Origin: Albidovulum denitrificans
Lineage (GTDB): Bacteria; Pseudomonadota; Alphaproteobacteria; Rhodobacterales; Rhodobacteraceae
Direction of reading: 5' to 3'
NCBI RefSeq assembly: GCF_002973535.1
Contig: NZ_PVEP01000002.1
Span: 124,001 to 188,000 of the forward strand
DNA: 64,000 bases
Both the position numbers and the translations under genes were made by a program. This document shows positions 1 to 10,813 of the stretch, piece by piece. Under the pieces are notes generated by a model. The model was given only the letters and a program-made list of their open reading frames with translations. It made no database searches and was not told the origin of the DNA. How positions within the stretch are numbered: position 1 is the stretch's first letter; the number at the start of each line of letters is the position of its first letter.

Positions 1-606
1 CAGCGCCCCGTCCAGCCGCCCGCGCGCCAGTCGCCAGAGGATGAGGCCAAGCCAGACCACCCCCTGCGCCATGAAGAAGAAGGCGCCCGTCAGATGGGTG
101 AAGACCGCCGCCGCGAGGGTGACGCCAAAGGCGACCCATGTCCCCGTTGCCGGGCTTCGCAGCCCGCGCAGGAAGTAAAGCATCCCCAGCGTCGAGAAGA
201 GCGCGAGGCCGGTGTAACCGCGCGCGTTCTGGGAAAACCAGATCTCGTGATACGAAAGCGCCAGCAGCAGCGCCGTCACATGGGCGATCGTCACGCCCGC
301 CATCTCGCGCGCCAGAACCCAGGTCGCCCAGATCACGCCCAGCCCGAACAGCATCGCCGGCAGGCGGATCGCCCAGGGTTCGCGCCCGAACAGCTCCATC
401 GTCGCCTTGGCCGCGATGTTGTGGAGGTAGTGGTGGTTCATCGAATAGTCGCGAAGCATGTCGCCCCAGGGCAGGTCGAGATGCGTGACGACGGTGTGGA
501 TCTCATCATGCCAGAGCGGCGCGTTCAGGCCCCAGATCCGCAGGACCGCCGCCAGCGCGAGGATCGCGGCAAGCCAGAAAGTGTCGCGCCTCGATGTCTC
601 CGCCAT
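1..606 (-). CDS. GT39-family glycosyltransferase, N-terminal part (cut by window edge)
   Basis: The minus-strand frame opens with ATG at 606 and stays open to base 1, giving the first 202 residues. It begins with a hydrophobic helix followed by the motif RIWGLNAPLWHDEIHT; the Asp-Glu pair in the first periplasmic loop is the signature of GT-C enzymes such as the PMT/ArnT (GT39) group, which move sugars from polyprenyl-phosphate donors. Further membrane segments follow (around residues 80-105 and 150-195). The start lies 2 bases after the stop of the upstream epimerase gene, so the two are probably co-transcribed and both serve surface glycan synthesis. Donor and acceptor cannot be told from the sequence; the C-terminus is missing. 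Confidence 0.75.
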   Translation of the reverse strand, partial: MAETSRRDTFWLAAILALAAVLRIWGLNAPLWHDEIHTVVTHLDLPWGDMLRDYSMNHHYLHNIAAKATMELFGREPWAIRLPAMLFGLGVIWATWVLAREMAGVTIAHVTALLLALSYHEIWFSQNARGYTGLALFSTLGMLYFLRGLRSPATGTWVAFGVTLAAAVFTHLTGAFFFMAQGVVWLGLILWRLARGRLDGAL

Positions 607-608
607 GG

Positions 609-1580
609 TCAGGCCGCCATCGCCGCGCGTTTCTCGGCGACGATGTCGCGGATGATTTCGGCCAGCGGGCGGCGCGGGCGGAAGCCGATGGTGCGTTCCA
701 GTTTCGAGACGTCGGGCAGGCGGCGGGCCATATCCTCGAACCCGACCGGATAGACGTCGGAATAGGGGATAAGCTGGATTTCCGAGGTGGACCCCGTCGC
801 GGCGATCACCTGTTCGGCAAGGCCGCGGATCGACACTTCCTGATCGTTGGCGACGTTGAAGACCTCACCCTGCGCGGCGGGTGTGTCCATCAGCCGGACG
901 AGCGATTCCACCACATCGGCGACATGGCCGAAGCAGCGGGTCTGTTCGCCCGTGCCGTGAACCATCAGCGGCAGCCCCTCCAGCGCGGATTGCACGAAAT
1001 TGGGCAGGACCATGCCGTAACGCCCGGTCTGGCGCGGCCCGGTCGTGTTGAAGAAGCGCAGCACGATGGCGGGCAGGCCGACCTCGCGCACATAAGCCAG
1101 CGTCAGGAATTCGTCGAGCTGCTTGGCCGAGGCATAGGACCAGCGCAGGTTCTTCGTCGCGCCGATGGTCAGGTCGTCGTCTTCGGAGAACGGGAATTTC
1201 GTCGCCTTCCCATAGACTTCCGAGGTCGAGGCGACGAAGGTCAGCTTCTTGTCCTTCAGCGCCGCCTTCAGCACGTTTTCGGTGCCGTTGATATTGGTCA
1301 GGATCGAACGCGAGGGTTCGTCCATGATCAGCTTCACGCCGACCGCGGCGGCGAGGTGAAAGATTACCTCGGCCTCATCCACCAGCGCCTGCACGAGGCA
1401 GGGGTCGAGGATCGTCCCGGTGACGAGGCGAAAGCGGTTGCTGCCCTCAAGGCTTGCGAGGTTCTCGCGCCGCCCGGTCGACAGATCGTCCAGCGCACAG
1501 ACGCTGTGACCCTCGGCCACAAGCCGTTCGGCCAGATGCGACCCGATGAACCCCGCGCCGCCGGTAATGAGAACCTTCAT
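609..1580 (-). CDS. NAD-dependent epimerase/dehydratase (extended SDR)
   Basis: This 323-residue protein starts MKVLITGGAGFIGSHL, the Rossmann nucleotide-binding motif GGxGFIG of extended short-chain dehydrogenases. It has the catalytic Tyr-X3-Lys pair in SYASAKQ around residue 150, and a sugar-nucleotide-binding C-terminal half (RFFNTTGPRQTGRYG). The family includes UDP-glucose 4-epimerase and UDP-glucuronate decarboxylase; the exact substrate is not clear. The ATG at 1580 is chosen over an in-frame ATG at 1598 because GAGG lies at suitable spacing and the Rossmann motif begins at once. It lies 2 bases upstream of the GT39 gene and divergent from the nucleotide-sugar dehydrogenase at 1937, so it probably supplies an activated sugar for the same glycan. 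Confidence 0.9.
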   Translation of the reverse strand: MKVLITGGAGFIGSHLAERLVAEGHSVCALDDLSTGRRENLASLEGSNRFRLVTGTILDPCLVQALVDEAEVIFHLAAAVGVKLIMDEPSRSILTNINGTENVLKAALKDKKLTFVASTSEVYGKATKFPFSEDDDLTIGATKNLRWSYASAKQLDEFLTLAYVREVGLPAIVLRFFNTTGPRQTGRYGMVLPNFVQSALEGLPLMVHGTGEQTRCFGHVADVVESLVRLMDTPAAQGEVFNVANDQEVSIRGLAEQVIAATGSTSEIQLIPYSDVYPVGFEDMARRLPDVSKLERTIGFRPRRPLAEIIRDIVAEKRAAMAA

Positions 1581-1936
1581 ATCGCCTCGCTGAAACACGC
1601 CCCGATGAACGCCGCGATGCTAACACGCACCCCCGCGCCCCGCCATCGGCATCTGCGGACTTTGCTGCGAATGCGAAACAGTCGGGGGCGGCGCCTGCGG
1701 ATGGTTGCCCGGCGCGACCCGCCCGACCGCGCGATGGCGCGAATCTGCTGCCACGTATTTGGGCATTCTCCGGGCGATCGGGGGTCAAAAACGCCTCGAA
1801 AGCGCCATTGTTCGCCACAAAGGTACAACATTCCCGACTGGTCGCGTTGTGGTTGCCTGCCTTATTGTGCAGGTGCAATAAGTCTCCGGGCTGTGATATT
1901 GATAACGTCTGCGGGCGGCCTGCATCTGGATTGAAC
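1581..1936. other. Divergent intergenic region with an inverted repeat
   Basis: This 356-base gap separates the divergent epimerase and UDP-sugar dehydrogenase genes and should hold both promoters. I find no convincing small gene: the open frames across it overlap on both strands without a ribosome-binding site. The clearest element is an inverted repeat at 1861-1882, arms CTTATTG and CAATAAG with 8 bases between, 55 bases upstream of the dehydrogenase ATG. It could be an operator or a short leader hairpin. The rest is GC-rich sequence in which I see nothing definite. Confidence 0.5.
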
Positions 1937-3283
1937 ATGACCAACGCATTTTCCCTGTTCTCGACCCTGAAGGATCGCATTTCCTCGCGCCAGGCGCGGA
2001 TCGCGACGGTGGGTCTGGGCTATGTCGGGCTGCCGCTGGCGCTGACGATTTCCGAGGCCGGGTTCCCGACGACGGGCATCGACCTCAACCGCGCCCGCGT
2101 CGATGCGATCAACGCGGGGGAGCGCGTGATCTCCTACTTCGCCGAGGATCGGATCGCCAGGGCCATCGCGGGCGGCAAGTTCGGCGCGACCGCTGATTTC
2201 GCCGTGTTGCAGGAAATCGACGTCGTCCTGATCTGCGTACCGACGCCGCTGTCGCCCGCGCGCGAACCGGACCTCAGCTATGTCGTCCGCGCCGCCGAAG
2301 GCATCGCCAAATGGCTGCGGCCGGGGCAGCTTGTGGTGCTGGAAAGCACCGTCTGGCCGGGCGCGACCGCGACCGTGGTCAAGCCGATCCTTGAAGCGGG
2401 CGGGTTGCGCGCGGGGGAGGATTTCTTCCTTGCCTTCTCGCCCGAACGCGAGGACCCCGGCAACGACAAGTTCGACACCAAGTCGATCCCGAAGATCGTC
2501 GGCGCCGACGACGCGCGGTCGCGCGAGTTGATCGACATGTTCTATTCGCGCATCGTCGCGCGCACCGTGCCGGTCAGTTCGCTGGCCACGGCCGAGGCGG
2601 TGAAACTGGCCGAAAACAGCTTTCGCACCGTCAATATAGCCCTTGTCAACGAGATGAAGGTGGCGATGGAGGCGATGGGCGTCGATGTCTGGGAAGTCGT
2701 CCGCGCGGCGGCGACGAAGCCCTTCGGCTACATGCCTTTCTACCCCGGTCCCGGCATCGGAGGCGACTGTATCCCGGTGTCGCCGGTCTATCTGTCCTGG
2801 CGGGCGAAGGATGTGGGGTCTTGCCTGCCGATCATCGATCTGGCGCGCGGCAACAACGACAACGCCCCCGACATGATCGCGGGCCGTGTCGCGGTGGAAC
2901 TGTCGAAGGACGGCGGCAAGCCGGTGAAGGGGGCGCGCGTGCTGATCCTTGGCGTTTCCTACAAGAAGGACATCGAGGACACGCGCGAAAGCCCCGCCCT
3001 CGCCATTCTCAACCGGCTGGAGGAGATGGGAGCGGCCTGCGACTATCACGATCCCTATTTCCCGGTGATGCCCCAGACGCGCGATCACCCCCGCCTTGCG
3101 GGCCGTGTGTCGGTGCCGCTGACGGCGGAGGCGCTGGGCGGATATGACGCCGTTCTGGTGACGACCGATCACACGTCGGTCGATTACCAACTGGTCGCCC
3201 GCGCCGCCCCACTTGTGCTGGATACGCGCAACGCATTTGACGGGCGCGGCATTCCGGTTCAGGGTCGTTATGTTAAGGTGTGA
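1937..3283 (+). CDS. UDP-sugar 6-dehydrogenase (UDP-GlcNAc/ManNAc dehydrogenase family)
   Basis: This 448-residue protein oxidises the C6 hydroxyl of a UDP-sugar (glucose, N-acetylglucosamine or N-acetylmannosamine) to a uronate in two NAD-dependent steps. The NAD-binding motif GLGYVGLPLAL is near residue 25, the FSPERE segment near 175, the helix LAENSFRTVNIALVNE in the middle, and the catalytic cysteine in GPGIGGDCIPVSP near 275. Family members usually read GGHCIPxDP, so the His-to-Asp and Asp-to-Ser changes around the cysteine are noteworthy. The ATG at 1937 is preferred to an upstream in-frame ATG at 1808 because the family's N-terminus begins close to it. It sits with epimerase, glycosyltransferase and FAD-enzyme genes, which suggests production of an acidic sugar for exopolysaccharide or O-antigen. 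Confidence 0.88.
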   Translation: MTNAFSLFSTLKDRISSRQARIATVGLGYVGLPLALTISEAGFPTTGIDLNRARVDAINAGERVISYFAEDRIARAIAGGKFGATADFAVLQEIDVVLICVPTPLSPAREPDLSYVVRAAEGIAKWLRPGQLVVLESTVWPGATATVVKPILEAGGLRAGEDFFLAFSPEREDPGNDKFDTKSIPKIVGADDARSRELIDMFYSRIVARTVPVSSLATAEAVKLAENSFRTVNIALVNEMKVAMEAMGVDVWEVVRAAATKPFGYMPFYPGPGIGGDCIPVSPVYLSWRAKDVGSCLPIIDLARGNNDNAPDMIAGRVAVELSKDGGKPVKGARVLILGVSYKKDIEDTRESPALAILNRLEEMGAACDYHDPYFPVMPQTRDHPRLAGRVSVPLTAEALGGYDAVLVTTDHTSVDYQLVARAAPLVLDTRNAFDGRGIPVQGRYVKV

Positions 3284-3618
3284 CGGTGGGTCTTGCCTCC
3301 AATCAATTGTTTTCAATGGGTTATAATGAGTTTTGTTGGGTATGTGAAAGTCGGATCGGGGAAATGTGCCGATTCGAAGGCAGTTAAGCGTAGGGTTGTT
3401 GTGGCTTTCGGTTTTTCCATCAGGGGTAGAGATATGTATTTCCGTATCAAGGACTTGCTCTTCACGGCTCAACGAACCGGGTCAAACTTGCTTGATTGGT
3501 TCCAAAACGGCGGTCTGCACCATGGTTTTGGACGGACAGGGTTTGGCCCCGCCCTTATCCCGATATATACTCGGGACGTGAGGGTGGATTTCAGAAACGA
3601 CGATTTTCGGGAACGGTG
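3284..3618. other. AT-richer intergenic region before the FAD enzyme
   Basis: This 335-base gap is clearly lower in GC than the flanking genes. A TATAAT-like hexamer lies at 3322-3327 but has no well-spaced -35 box. The stronger promoter is at 3543-3571. An open frame (MYFRIKDLL..., from 3434) ends in TGATG overlapping the next start codon, but its codon use is unlike that of neighbouring genes and it contains the promoter, so I do not call it a gene. The base composition could mean old acquired DNA or simply a non-coding leader. Confidence 0.4.
3543..3571 (+). promoter_or_regulatory. Sigma70-type promoter with inverted repeat over the -10 box
   Basis: TTGGCC at 3543-3548 and TATACT at 3566-3571 are separated by 17 bases and lie about 50 bases upstream of the FAD-enzyme ATG at 3619. 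The -10 box sits inside an inverted repeat CCCGA-N7-TCGGG (3559-3575), which could be a repressor operator. This is inferred from consensus matching only. Confidence 0.5.
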
Positions 3619-5106
3619 ATGTCTAACATGCAGCAGGACGAGCGTAGCCCCGTCGTGGTGATCGGGGGCGGCCCGGCGGGCCTGACCGCAGCCTATGAGT
3701 TGCAAAAGCGCAGCTCCGGGTTCAAGCCCAAGGTCTATGAGGGCGGGACCATGGTTGGCGGCATCTCGCGGACCGAAACCAACAACGGCTACCGTTTCGA
3801 CATCGGTGGCCACCGCTTCTTCACCAAGGTCTCCGAGGTGGAGGAGATGTGGCATGAGGTGTTGCAGGACGATTTCATCACCGTCCCGCGTCTCAGCCGG
3901 ATCTACTACCGCGAAAAGTTCTTCGACTATCCGCTGAAGCTTTTCAACGCGCTGTGGAACATCGGCCCCTATGAATCGATGCGCATCCTCCTGTCCTACT
4001 TCAAGTGGCAGGTGCGGCCCTACCGCAATGAGGAAAGCTTTGAGGAGTGGGTCATCAACCGCTTTGGCGGCCGCCTCTACATGCACTTCTTCCGCAGTTA
4101 CACGCAGAAGGTCTGGGGCATCAATCCGCGCGAGATCCGCGCCGACTGGGCCGCGCAGCGGATCAAGAACCTGTCGCTGTTCAAGGCGGTGTGGAACGCG
4201 ATTTCCGGCGCCAACGACACCACCAGCCTGATCGAGGAATTCCAGTATCCGCGCCTTGGCCCCGGCATGATGTGGGAAAAGACCGCCGAACTGGTGAAGG
4301 AGAAGGGGGGCGAGGTCCACCTGCGCTCGGAAGTCGTGCGCGTCAACCGCGACGGCAACCGCGTCACCTCGGTCGATGTGAAACACTGGAACGAGGATGG
4401 CAGCGAGCCGGTGATGGAGCGGGTCGAGGGCGACCACTTCGTCAACACCATGGCGCTGCGCGACCTGATCCAGGCGATGGATCCGCCGCCGCCGCCCGCC
4501 GTGGTGGAGGCCGCGAACAAGCTGAAATACCGCGACTTCCTGATCGTGACGCTGGTTCTGGACCATGCCGACCCGTTCAAGGACAACTGGATCTACATCC
4601 ATTCGCCCGCGGTGAAGGTCGGCCGGATCCAGAACTTCCGCGCCTGGTCGAAGGAAATGCTGCCCGACCAGAACACCGCCTCCATCGGCATGGAATATTT
4701 CTGCCAGAAGGGCGACGGGCTGTGGAACATGTCGGACGAGGACCTGCGCGAGCTTGCGGGCAAAGAGCTTGAACAGCTTGGCCTTGCCAAGGCCAGTGAC
4801 GTCATCGGTGCCGCCATCATCCGCCAGCCCAAGGCCTATCCGGTCTATGACGGCGAATACCGCGCCGCGCTTGACGTGCTGGAAGAGTGGATCGTCTCGC
4901 TCGACAACTTCCAGACGGTCGGCCGCAACGGCCTGCACCGCTACAACAACCAGGACCATTCGATGCTGTCGGCGATGCTGGCCGCGCGCAACATCCTGGG
5001 CGAAGAGCATGATGTCTGGACCGTCAACGTCGAACGCTCCTACCACGAGGAATTCGAGGTGAAGAAGCCGACGCCGGAAATGAAGGCTGCCATCGCCGCC
5101 GAATAG
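3619..5106 (+). CDS. FAD-dependent oxidoreductase (UDP-Gal mutase / HemY-like)
   Basis: This 495-residue flavoprotein has the dinucleotide-binding motif VVVIGGGPAGLTAAYEL at residues 12-28, followed by GGISRT and the FDIGGHRFFTK segment. These are typical of the amine oxidase/protoporphyrinogen oxidase-like superfamily (COG1232) that also includes UDP-galactopyranose mutase. Members of this subgroup occur in polysaccharide clusters and may act on a nucleotide sugar or polyprenyl intermediate, but the reaction is not established. The ATG at 3619 follows GGGAACGG; a second in-frame ATG lies at 3628. The open frame extends upstream to 3496, but that part overlaps the promoter and looks non-coding. 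A haem-binding-type membrane protein follows 60 bases downstream, so the two may form a redox pair. Confidence 0.85.
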   Translation: MSNMQQDERSPVVVIGGGPAGLTAAYELQKRSSGFKPKVYEGGTMVGGISRTETNNGYRFDIGGHRFFTKVSEVEEMWHEVLQDDFITVPRLSRIYYREKFFDYPLKLFNALWNIGPYESMRILLSYFKWQVRPYRNEESFEEWVINRFGGRLYMHFFRSYTQKVWGINPREIRADWAAQRIKNLSLFKAVWNAISGANDTTSLIEEFQYPRLGPGMMWEKTAELVKEKGGEVHLRSEVVRVNRDGNRVTSVDVKHWNEDGSEPVMERVEGDHFVNTMALRDLIQAMDPPPPPAVVEAANKLKYRDFLIVTLVLDHADPFKDNWIYIHSPAVKVGRIQNFRAWSKEMLPDQNTASIGMEYFCQKGDGLWNMSDEDLRELAGKELEQLGLAKASDVIGAAIIRQPKAYPVYDGEYRAALDVLEEWIVSLDNFQTVGRNGLHRYNNQDHSMLSAMLAARNILGEEHDVWTVNVERSYHEEFEVKKPTPEMKAAIAAE

Positions 5107-5166
5107 GCGACCGATCTTCCCGTCCCCGGCCTGTCCGGGGGCGGCACCACGACCCCGAGGGCTGCA

Positions 5167-5733
5167 ATGCGCCGTATTACCGATAACGTATACCTTTTCT
5201 GGGCTGTCCTGACACTTCCCGCGATCTGGTTCCTGCTTGAACGGCTGGTCTTGCACGGCAAGGTTCCCTACGTTCCCTGGACCGGCGTCCTGTCCTGCTG
5301 GCTTCTGATCGTGACCATGCTGGTGACGCCGCTTCAGCTTCTTTTCGGCCCCTTGCCCTGGCTGAAACAGCGCCGCCGCCACCTTGGCGTGGCGAGCTTC
5401 GGCTACGCGCTGCTGCACCTTCTCTTCTGGCTGATGAACGCCAACATGGGCGCGCTGATCCGGTCCTTCCTGCGGGTTGAGATCCTCGTCGGCTGGATTT
5501 CCTTCGCGATCATGATCCCGCTGCTGCTGACGTCGAACGACCAGTCGGTGCGCAAGATGGGGACGGACTGGAAACGGCTTCAGCGCTGGGTCTATCCGGC
5601 GGCCGTGCTGGCCTATATCCACTGGCTTATGACCACCCATGTCGTGATCGAGCCGGTTCTTTACGCCGCGCCCTTGATCGTGCTGACGATCTGGCGGATC
5701 ATCCGCTACCGCAACCGGATGCGCCGGGTCTGA
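5167..5733 (+). CDS. Ferric-reductase-like transmembrane protein (YedZ/MsrQ-like)
   Basis: This 188-residue integral membrane protein has about five or six helices. Its layout matches the ferric-reductase-like domain of YedZ/MsrQ, including the segment WKRLQRWVYPAAVLAYIHWL and histidines in several helices (H near 78, 87, 150 and 157) that could bind b-type haem. MsrQ normally passes electrons from the quinone pool to the periplasmic methionine-sulfoxide reductase MsrP, but no msrP gene lies here. The partner may instead be the FAD enzyme 60 bases upstream. The start at 5167 follows GAGGG at good spacing. The family call is firm; the specific role is inference. Confidence 0.75.
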   Translation: MRRITDNVYLFWAVLTLPAIWFLLERLVLHGKVPYVPWTGVLSCWLLIVTMLVTPLQLLFGPLPWLKQRRRHLGVASFGYALLHLLFWLMNANMGALIRSFLRVEILVGWISFAIMIPLLLTSNDQSVRKMGTDWKRLQRWVYPAAVLAYIHWLMTTHVVIEPVLYAAPLIVLTIWRIIRYRNRMRRV

Positions 5734-5770
5734 GGGCTTCGGCCCCGCGCAGGGGGCCAAGGGAGAGGCG

Positions 5771-6157
5771 ATGACTTCCGAACCGACCGGCGCGCTGACG
5801 CTGCGCACGCTTGCCATGCCGCGCGACGTCAATGTCAACGGCGACATCTTCGGCGGCTGGGTCCTTAGCCAGATGGACATCGCCGCCGGGATGGTTGCCG
5901 GTGAACGGGCGCAGGGGCGCGTCACCACCGTTGCCGTCGATGCGATGAAGTTCATCCGCCCGGTCAAGGTCGGCGACGTGCTGTGCATCTATGTCGAGGT
6001 GACGCGCGTCGGCCGCACCTCCATGGCGCTGGGGGTGGAGGCCTGGGTGAAACGCGGCCGTATCGGCGACCGCGAGAAGGTGACAGAGGCGACATTCACC
6101 TTCGTCGCCATCGACGATGCCGGCCGGCCCCGCCCGGTCCCCGATCTGGCCCCCTGA
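5771..6157 (+). CDS. YciA-type acyl-CoA thioesterase
   Basis: This 128-residue hot-dog-fold enzyme hydrolyses acyl-CoA to free acid and CoA. The sequence shows the YciA/BFIT pattern: MPRDVNVNGDIFGGWVLSQMD with the catalytic Asn-X-X-Gly-Asp segment near residue 22, then TVAVDAMKFIRPVKVGD. Length is normal for a single-domain member. It begins after a good GGGAGAGG ribosome-binding site, 37 bases after the membrane-protein gene, and ends 52 bases before dnaG. It is probably cytosolic and acts in CoA recycling or lipid turnover. Confidence 0.88.
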   Translation: MTSEPTGALTLRTLAMPRDVNVNGDIFGGWVLSQMDIAAGMVAGERAQGRVTTVAVDAMKFIRPVKVGDVLCIYVEVTRVGRTSMALGVEAWVKRGRIGDREKVTEATFTFVAIDDAGRPRPVPDLAP

Positions 6158-6209
6158 CACGCCGCGCTTCGACCTTGTCGTCGAAGCGGCAACCGACGAT
6201 ACTCACGCG

Positions 6210-8168
6210 ATGAGTCTGCCCCCCGGTTTCCTTGATGAACTTCGCACCCGCGTGACGCTCTCCAGCGTCATCGGCCGCAAGGTGACGTGGGATCAGCGCA
6301 AGTCGAACGCGGCCAAGGGCGACCTCTGGGCGCCATGCCCCTTCCATCAGGAAAAGACGGCATCCTTCCACGTCGATGACCGCAAGGGCTATTACTACTG
6401 CTTCGGCTGCCATGCGAAGGGCGACGCGATTTCCTTCCTGAAGGAGGTCGAGAACATGTCCTTCATGGAGGCGGTGGAGGACCTGGCGCGCGAGGCCGGA
6501 ATGCCGATGCCCGCCCGCGACCCGCGTGAGGCGCAAAAGGCCGACCGGCGGGGCGAGCTTGCCGCCGTCATGGAGGAAGCCGCGCGGCATTTCCGGCTGG
6601 CGTTGAAGACAGGCGCCGGGGCCGCCGCGCGCGATTACCTTGCGGGCCGCAAGCTGACCGGGGCGGCGCTGGACCGTTTCGAGATCGGCTTTGCGCCCGA
6701 CGGCTGGCAGGGGCTTTGGGATCATCTGCGCCAGAAGGGTATCGCCGAGGACCTGATCCTGGGCGCGGGCCTCGCGCGCCCCTCGACCAAGGGCAAGCAG
6801 CCCTATGACGTCTTTCGCAACCGGATCATGTTCCCGATCCGCGACGCGCGCGGGCGCTGCATCGCCTTCGGCGGCCGGGCGATGGACCCGAACGACAGCG
6901 CGAAATACCTCAACTCGCCGGAAACCGAGCTGTTCGACAAGGGACGCAGCCTTTACAACCACGGCCCCGCGCGCGAGGCCGCCGCGAAGGGCCAGCCGCT
7001 GATCGTCGCCGAAGGCTACATGGATGTGATCGCGCTTGCCATGGCGGGGTTCGAGGCCGCAGTGGCCCCCCTTGGCACCGCCATCACCGAGGATCAACTG
7101 CGCCTGATCTGGCGGCTGCATCCCGAACCGCTGGTCATGCTGGATGGCGATACCGCCGGCATCCGCGCCGCGACCCGGCTGATCGACCTGGCGCTGCCGA
7201 TGCTGGAGGCGGGGCAGGGGCTGCGCTTCGTGATCCTGCCCGAAGGCATGGACCCCGACGACATGATCCGCGCGCGCGGACGCGAGGCGATGGCCAAGGC
7301 GATCGAGGCCGCGCAACCGATGGTCAACCTGCTCTGGCGGCGCGAGACCGATGGCAAGGTCTTTGACAGCCCCGAGAGGAAGGCGGCGCTGGATAAATCG
7401 CTCCGCGCCGTGATCAAGGGCATCGCCGACCCCTCCATCCGCTCCCATTACGGGGAGGAGATCAACCGCCTGCGGCGTGAGTTGTTCGGCCCCGCGAAAC
7501 CCACCTTCGTGCCGCGTGCGCCCGGACGGCAGCAGGGGCGGCGCTTTGGCGCGGCGGTGCCGGTCTCCCCGCTGCCTGCCACGCGCGGTTCGCTTCTGGC
7601 GGCGGCGCCGGGGCCGGAGGTGGAGGAATATCTGCATGAGGCGATGATCCTTGCCATCGCGCTCACCCATCCCGGCACGATCGAACGGTTCGAAAGCCAG
7701 ATCGAAACGGTGGACATGCGCGACCCCGGCCATGACCGGCTGCGCCACGCCCTGCTGGCCGCCTTTCACGCCGCCCCGGTGGCCGACGCCGCCGCCTTTC
7801 GCGGGAAAATCGTGGCCGCGGCGGGCGAAGAGGTTGAAAAGCTGATGTCCCTTGCCCATGTCCGCATCGCGCCACCCGTCCGCAACGCGGAGGATGCGGA
7901 CTTTGCCGTGATGTGTCTGGCCGAGGAATTCGCCCGGCTTGAGGCCCGCCGCGGCGCCGAGGCCGAGATCGAGGAAGCGATGGAGGACCTGACCGGCCTT
8001 GCCGACGAGGGCCTGACTTGGCGTCTGAGCCGGGCCGCCGAGGCCCGCCACCGGGCCGAACGATCGAAGCTGGATGAAATCTCGGAACAGGGCGAGGATC
8101 GGGCCGCGCTGTCCGCCGAATTGCAGCGGCTGATCGACGGTGCGGCCTGGATCAAGAAGAAACCCTGA
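6210..8168 (+). CDS. dnaG: DNA primase
   Basis: This 652-residue primase makes RNA primers for the lagging strand. The N-terminal CHC2 zinc finger is complete: Cys43, His46, Cys64 and Cys67 in CPFHQEKTASF and YYYCFGCHAKGD. The Toprim catalytic core carries VAEGYMDVIAL and the metal-binding DGDTAG around residues 265-315. The C-terminal third is the helicase-interacting region. The ATG at 6210 is chosen because the conserved N-terminus (SLPPGFLDELRTRV) starts there; the frame is open further upstream into the thioesterase gene. rpoD follows 114 bases downstream, a variant of the macromolecular-synthesis arrangement seen in many bacteria. Confidence 0.97.
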   Translation: MSLPPGFLDELRTRVTLSSVIGRKVTWDQRKSNAAKGDLWAPCPFHQEKTASFHVDDRKGYYYCFGCHAKGDAISFLKEVENMSFMEAVEDLAREAGMPMPARDPREAQKADRRGELAAVMEEAARHFRLALKTGAGAAARDYLAGRKLTGAALDRFEIGFAPDGWQGLWDHLRQKGIAEDLILGAGLARPSTKGKQPYDVFRNRIMFPIRDARGRCIAFGGRAMDPNDSAKYLNSPETELFDKGRSLYNHGPAREAAAKGQPLIVAEGYMDVIALAMAGFEAAVAPLGTAITEDQLRLIWRLHPEPLVMLDGDTAGIRAATRLIDLALPMLEAGQGLRFVILPEGMDPDDMIRARGREAMAKAIEAAQPMVNLLWRRETDGKVFDSPERKAALDKSLRAVIKGIADPSIRSHYGEEINRLRRELFGPAKPTFVPRAPGRQQGRRFGAAVPVSPLPATRGSLLAAAPGPEVEEYLHEAMILAIALTHPGTIERFESQIETVDMRDPGHDRLRHALLAAFHAAPVADAAAFRGKIVAAAGEEVEKLMSLAHVRIAPPVRNAEDADFAVMCLAEEFARLEARRGAEAEIEEAMEDLTGLADEGLTWRLSRAAEARHRAERSKLDEISEQGEDRAALSAELQRLIDGAAWIKKKP

Positions 8169-8282
8169 ACGTGGCGGACGGGGAGAATCGCCCCTCTGTG
8201 ATTCGCTCTCATGATTCGCTACACAAATAAGACCGATTCGCACCGGCCCCGCCCGCCGGTCCCGACGAAGCAAGGAGCGCCC

Positions 8283-10273
<1,991 letters not shown>

Positions 10274-10277
<4 letters not shown>

Positions 10278-10301
10278 GATGGGCAATATTGCCCATCCTA
10301 C
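10274..10301. repeat. 28-base perfect palindrome containing the rpoD stop codon
   Basis: The sequence is self-complementary over 28 bases, each half reading GTAGGATGGGCAAT, with no loop. The rpoD TAG stop is at 10275-10277, inside the left arm. There is no following T-run, so it is not a textbook terminator. It could be a REP-like element, a rho-dependent or symmetric terminator, or a protein-binding site. No second copy was seen in the window. Confidence 0.8.
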
Positions 10302-10426
10302 AGCCGGGCCACCAGACGCCGTCTCCTCGCGCCCGCCCGTCCCCACCCTCGCACAATCTTGATCCCGCGCCCCGAGACTTCCCCGCGAAAACCGGCCATC
10401 ATGCCGCGTCACCCGCAGGAGGCCCC

Positions 10427-10813
10427 ATGCTCCGCTCGTTCCTCATCCTCGCCCTCGCGGCCCTTGCCGCCCCGTCCCAGGCCTTCACCGCGCAGAACGG
10501 GATGCGGGTCGATGCGACCGGCCCGCAGGGCTTCACCGTCCGTTTCCCCAGCCCGGCGGCCGAGACGCAGTATCTTTGCGCGGCGGGGGATTTCGTGATC
10601 CGGGGGCTGGGCCTGCCGGGGGCGACGCGGATCTACCGTGCCTCACCCCCGCCTCGCAAGCAGGGGCAGGGGATCGCCTTCACGCTGGATGCGGGGCAGA
10701 AGGTGAAGATGGCGCTTTTCACCTCGCTTGGCGCGAAGGACAATGACGGGGGCATTTCCGCCGCCGTCGCGCGGGGCAGCTATTGCACGATCCTGCGCAT
10801 CTGGCCGGAGTGA
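10427..10813 (+). CDS. Small secreted protein of unknown function
   Basis: This 128-residue protein has a clear signal peptide, LILALAALAAPSQA, with likely cleavage after residue 19 (SQA). The mature protein has two cysteines (CAAGDF and YCTILRIWPE) that could form a disulfide. I do not recognise a characterised family. The start is set by AGGAGG just before the ATG at 10427; the upstream open frame from 10289 lacks one. It ends directly against the convergent fau gene with no gap. It is probably periplasmic; its function is unknown. Confidence 0.7.
   Translation: MLRSFLILALAALAAPSQAFTAQNGMRVDATGPQGFTVRFPSPAAETQYLCAAGDFVIRGLGLPGATRIYRASPPPRKQGQGIAFTLDAGQKVKMALFTSLGAKDNDGGISAAVARGSYCTILRIWPE

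Noticed and set aside
3293..3619. Short plus-strand frame ending in TGATG before the FAD enzyme
   Set aside because: It contains the likely promoter, has codon use unlike the neighbours and no recognisable protein features.
3469..5988. 839-codon minus-strand frame antisense to the FAD enzyme
   Set aside because: Same high-GC artefact; the plus-strand gene has clear motifs and a ribosome-binding site.
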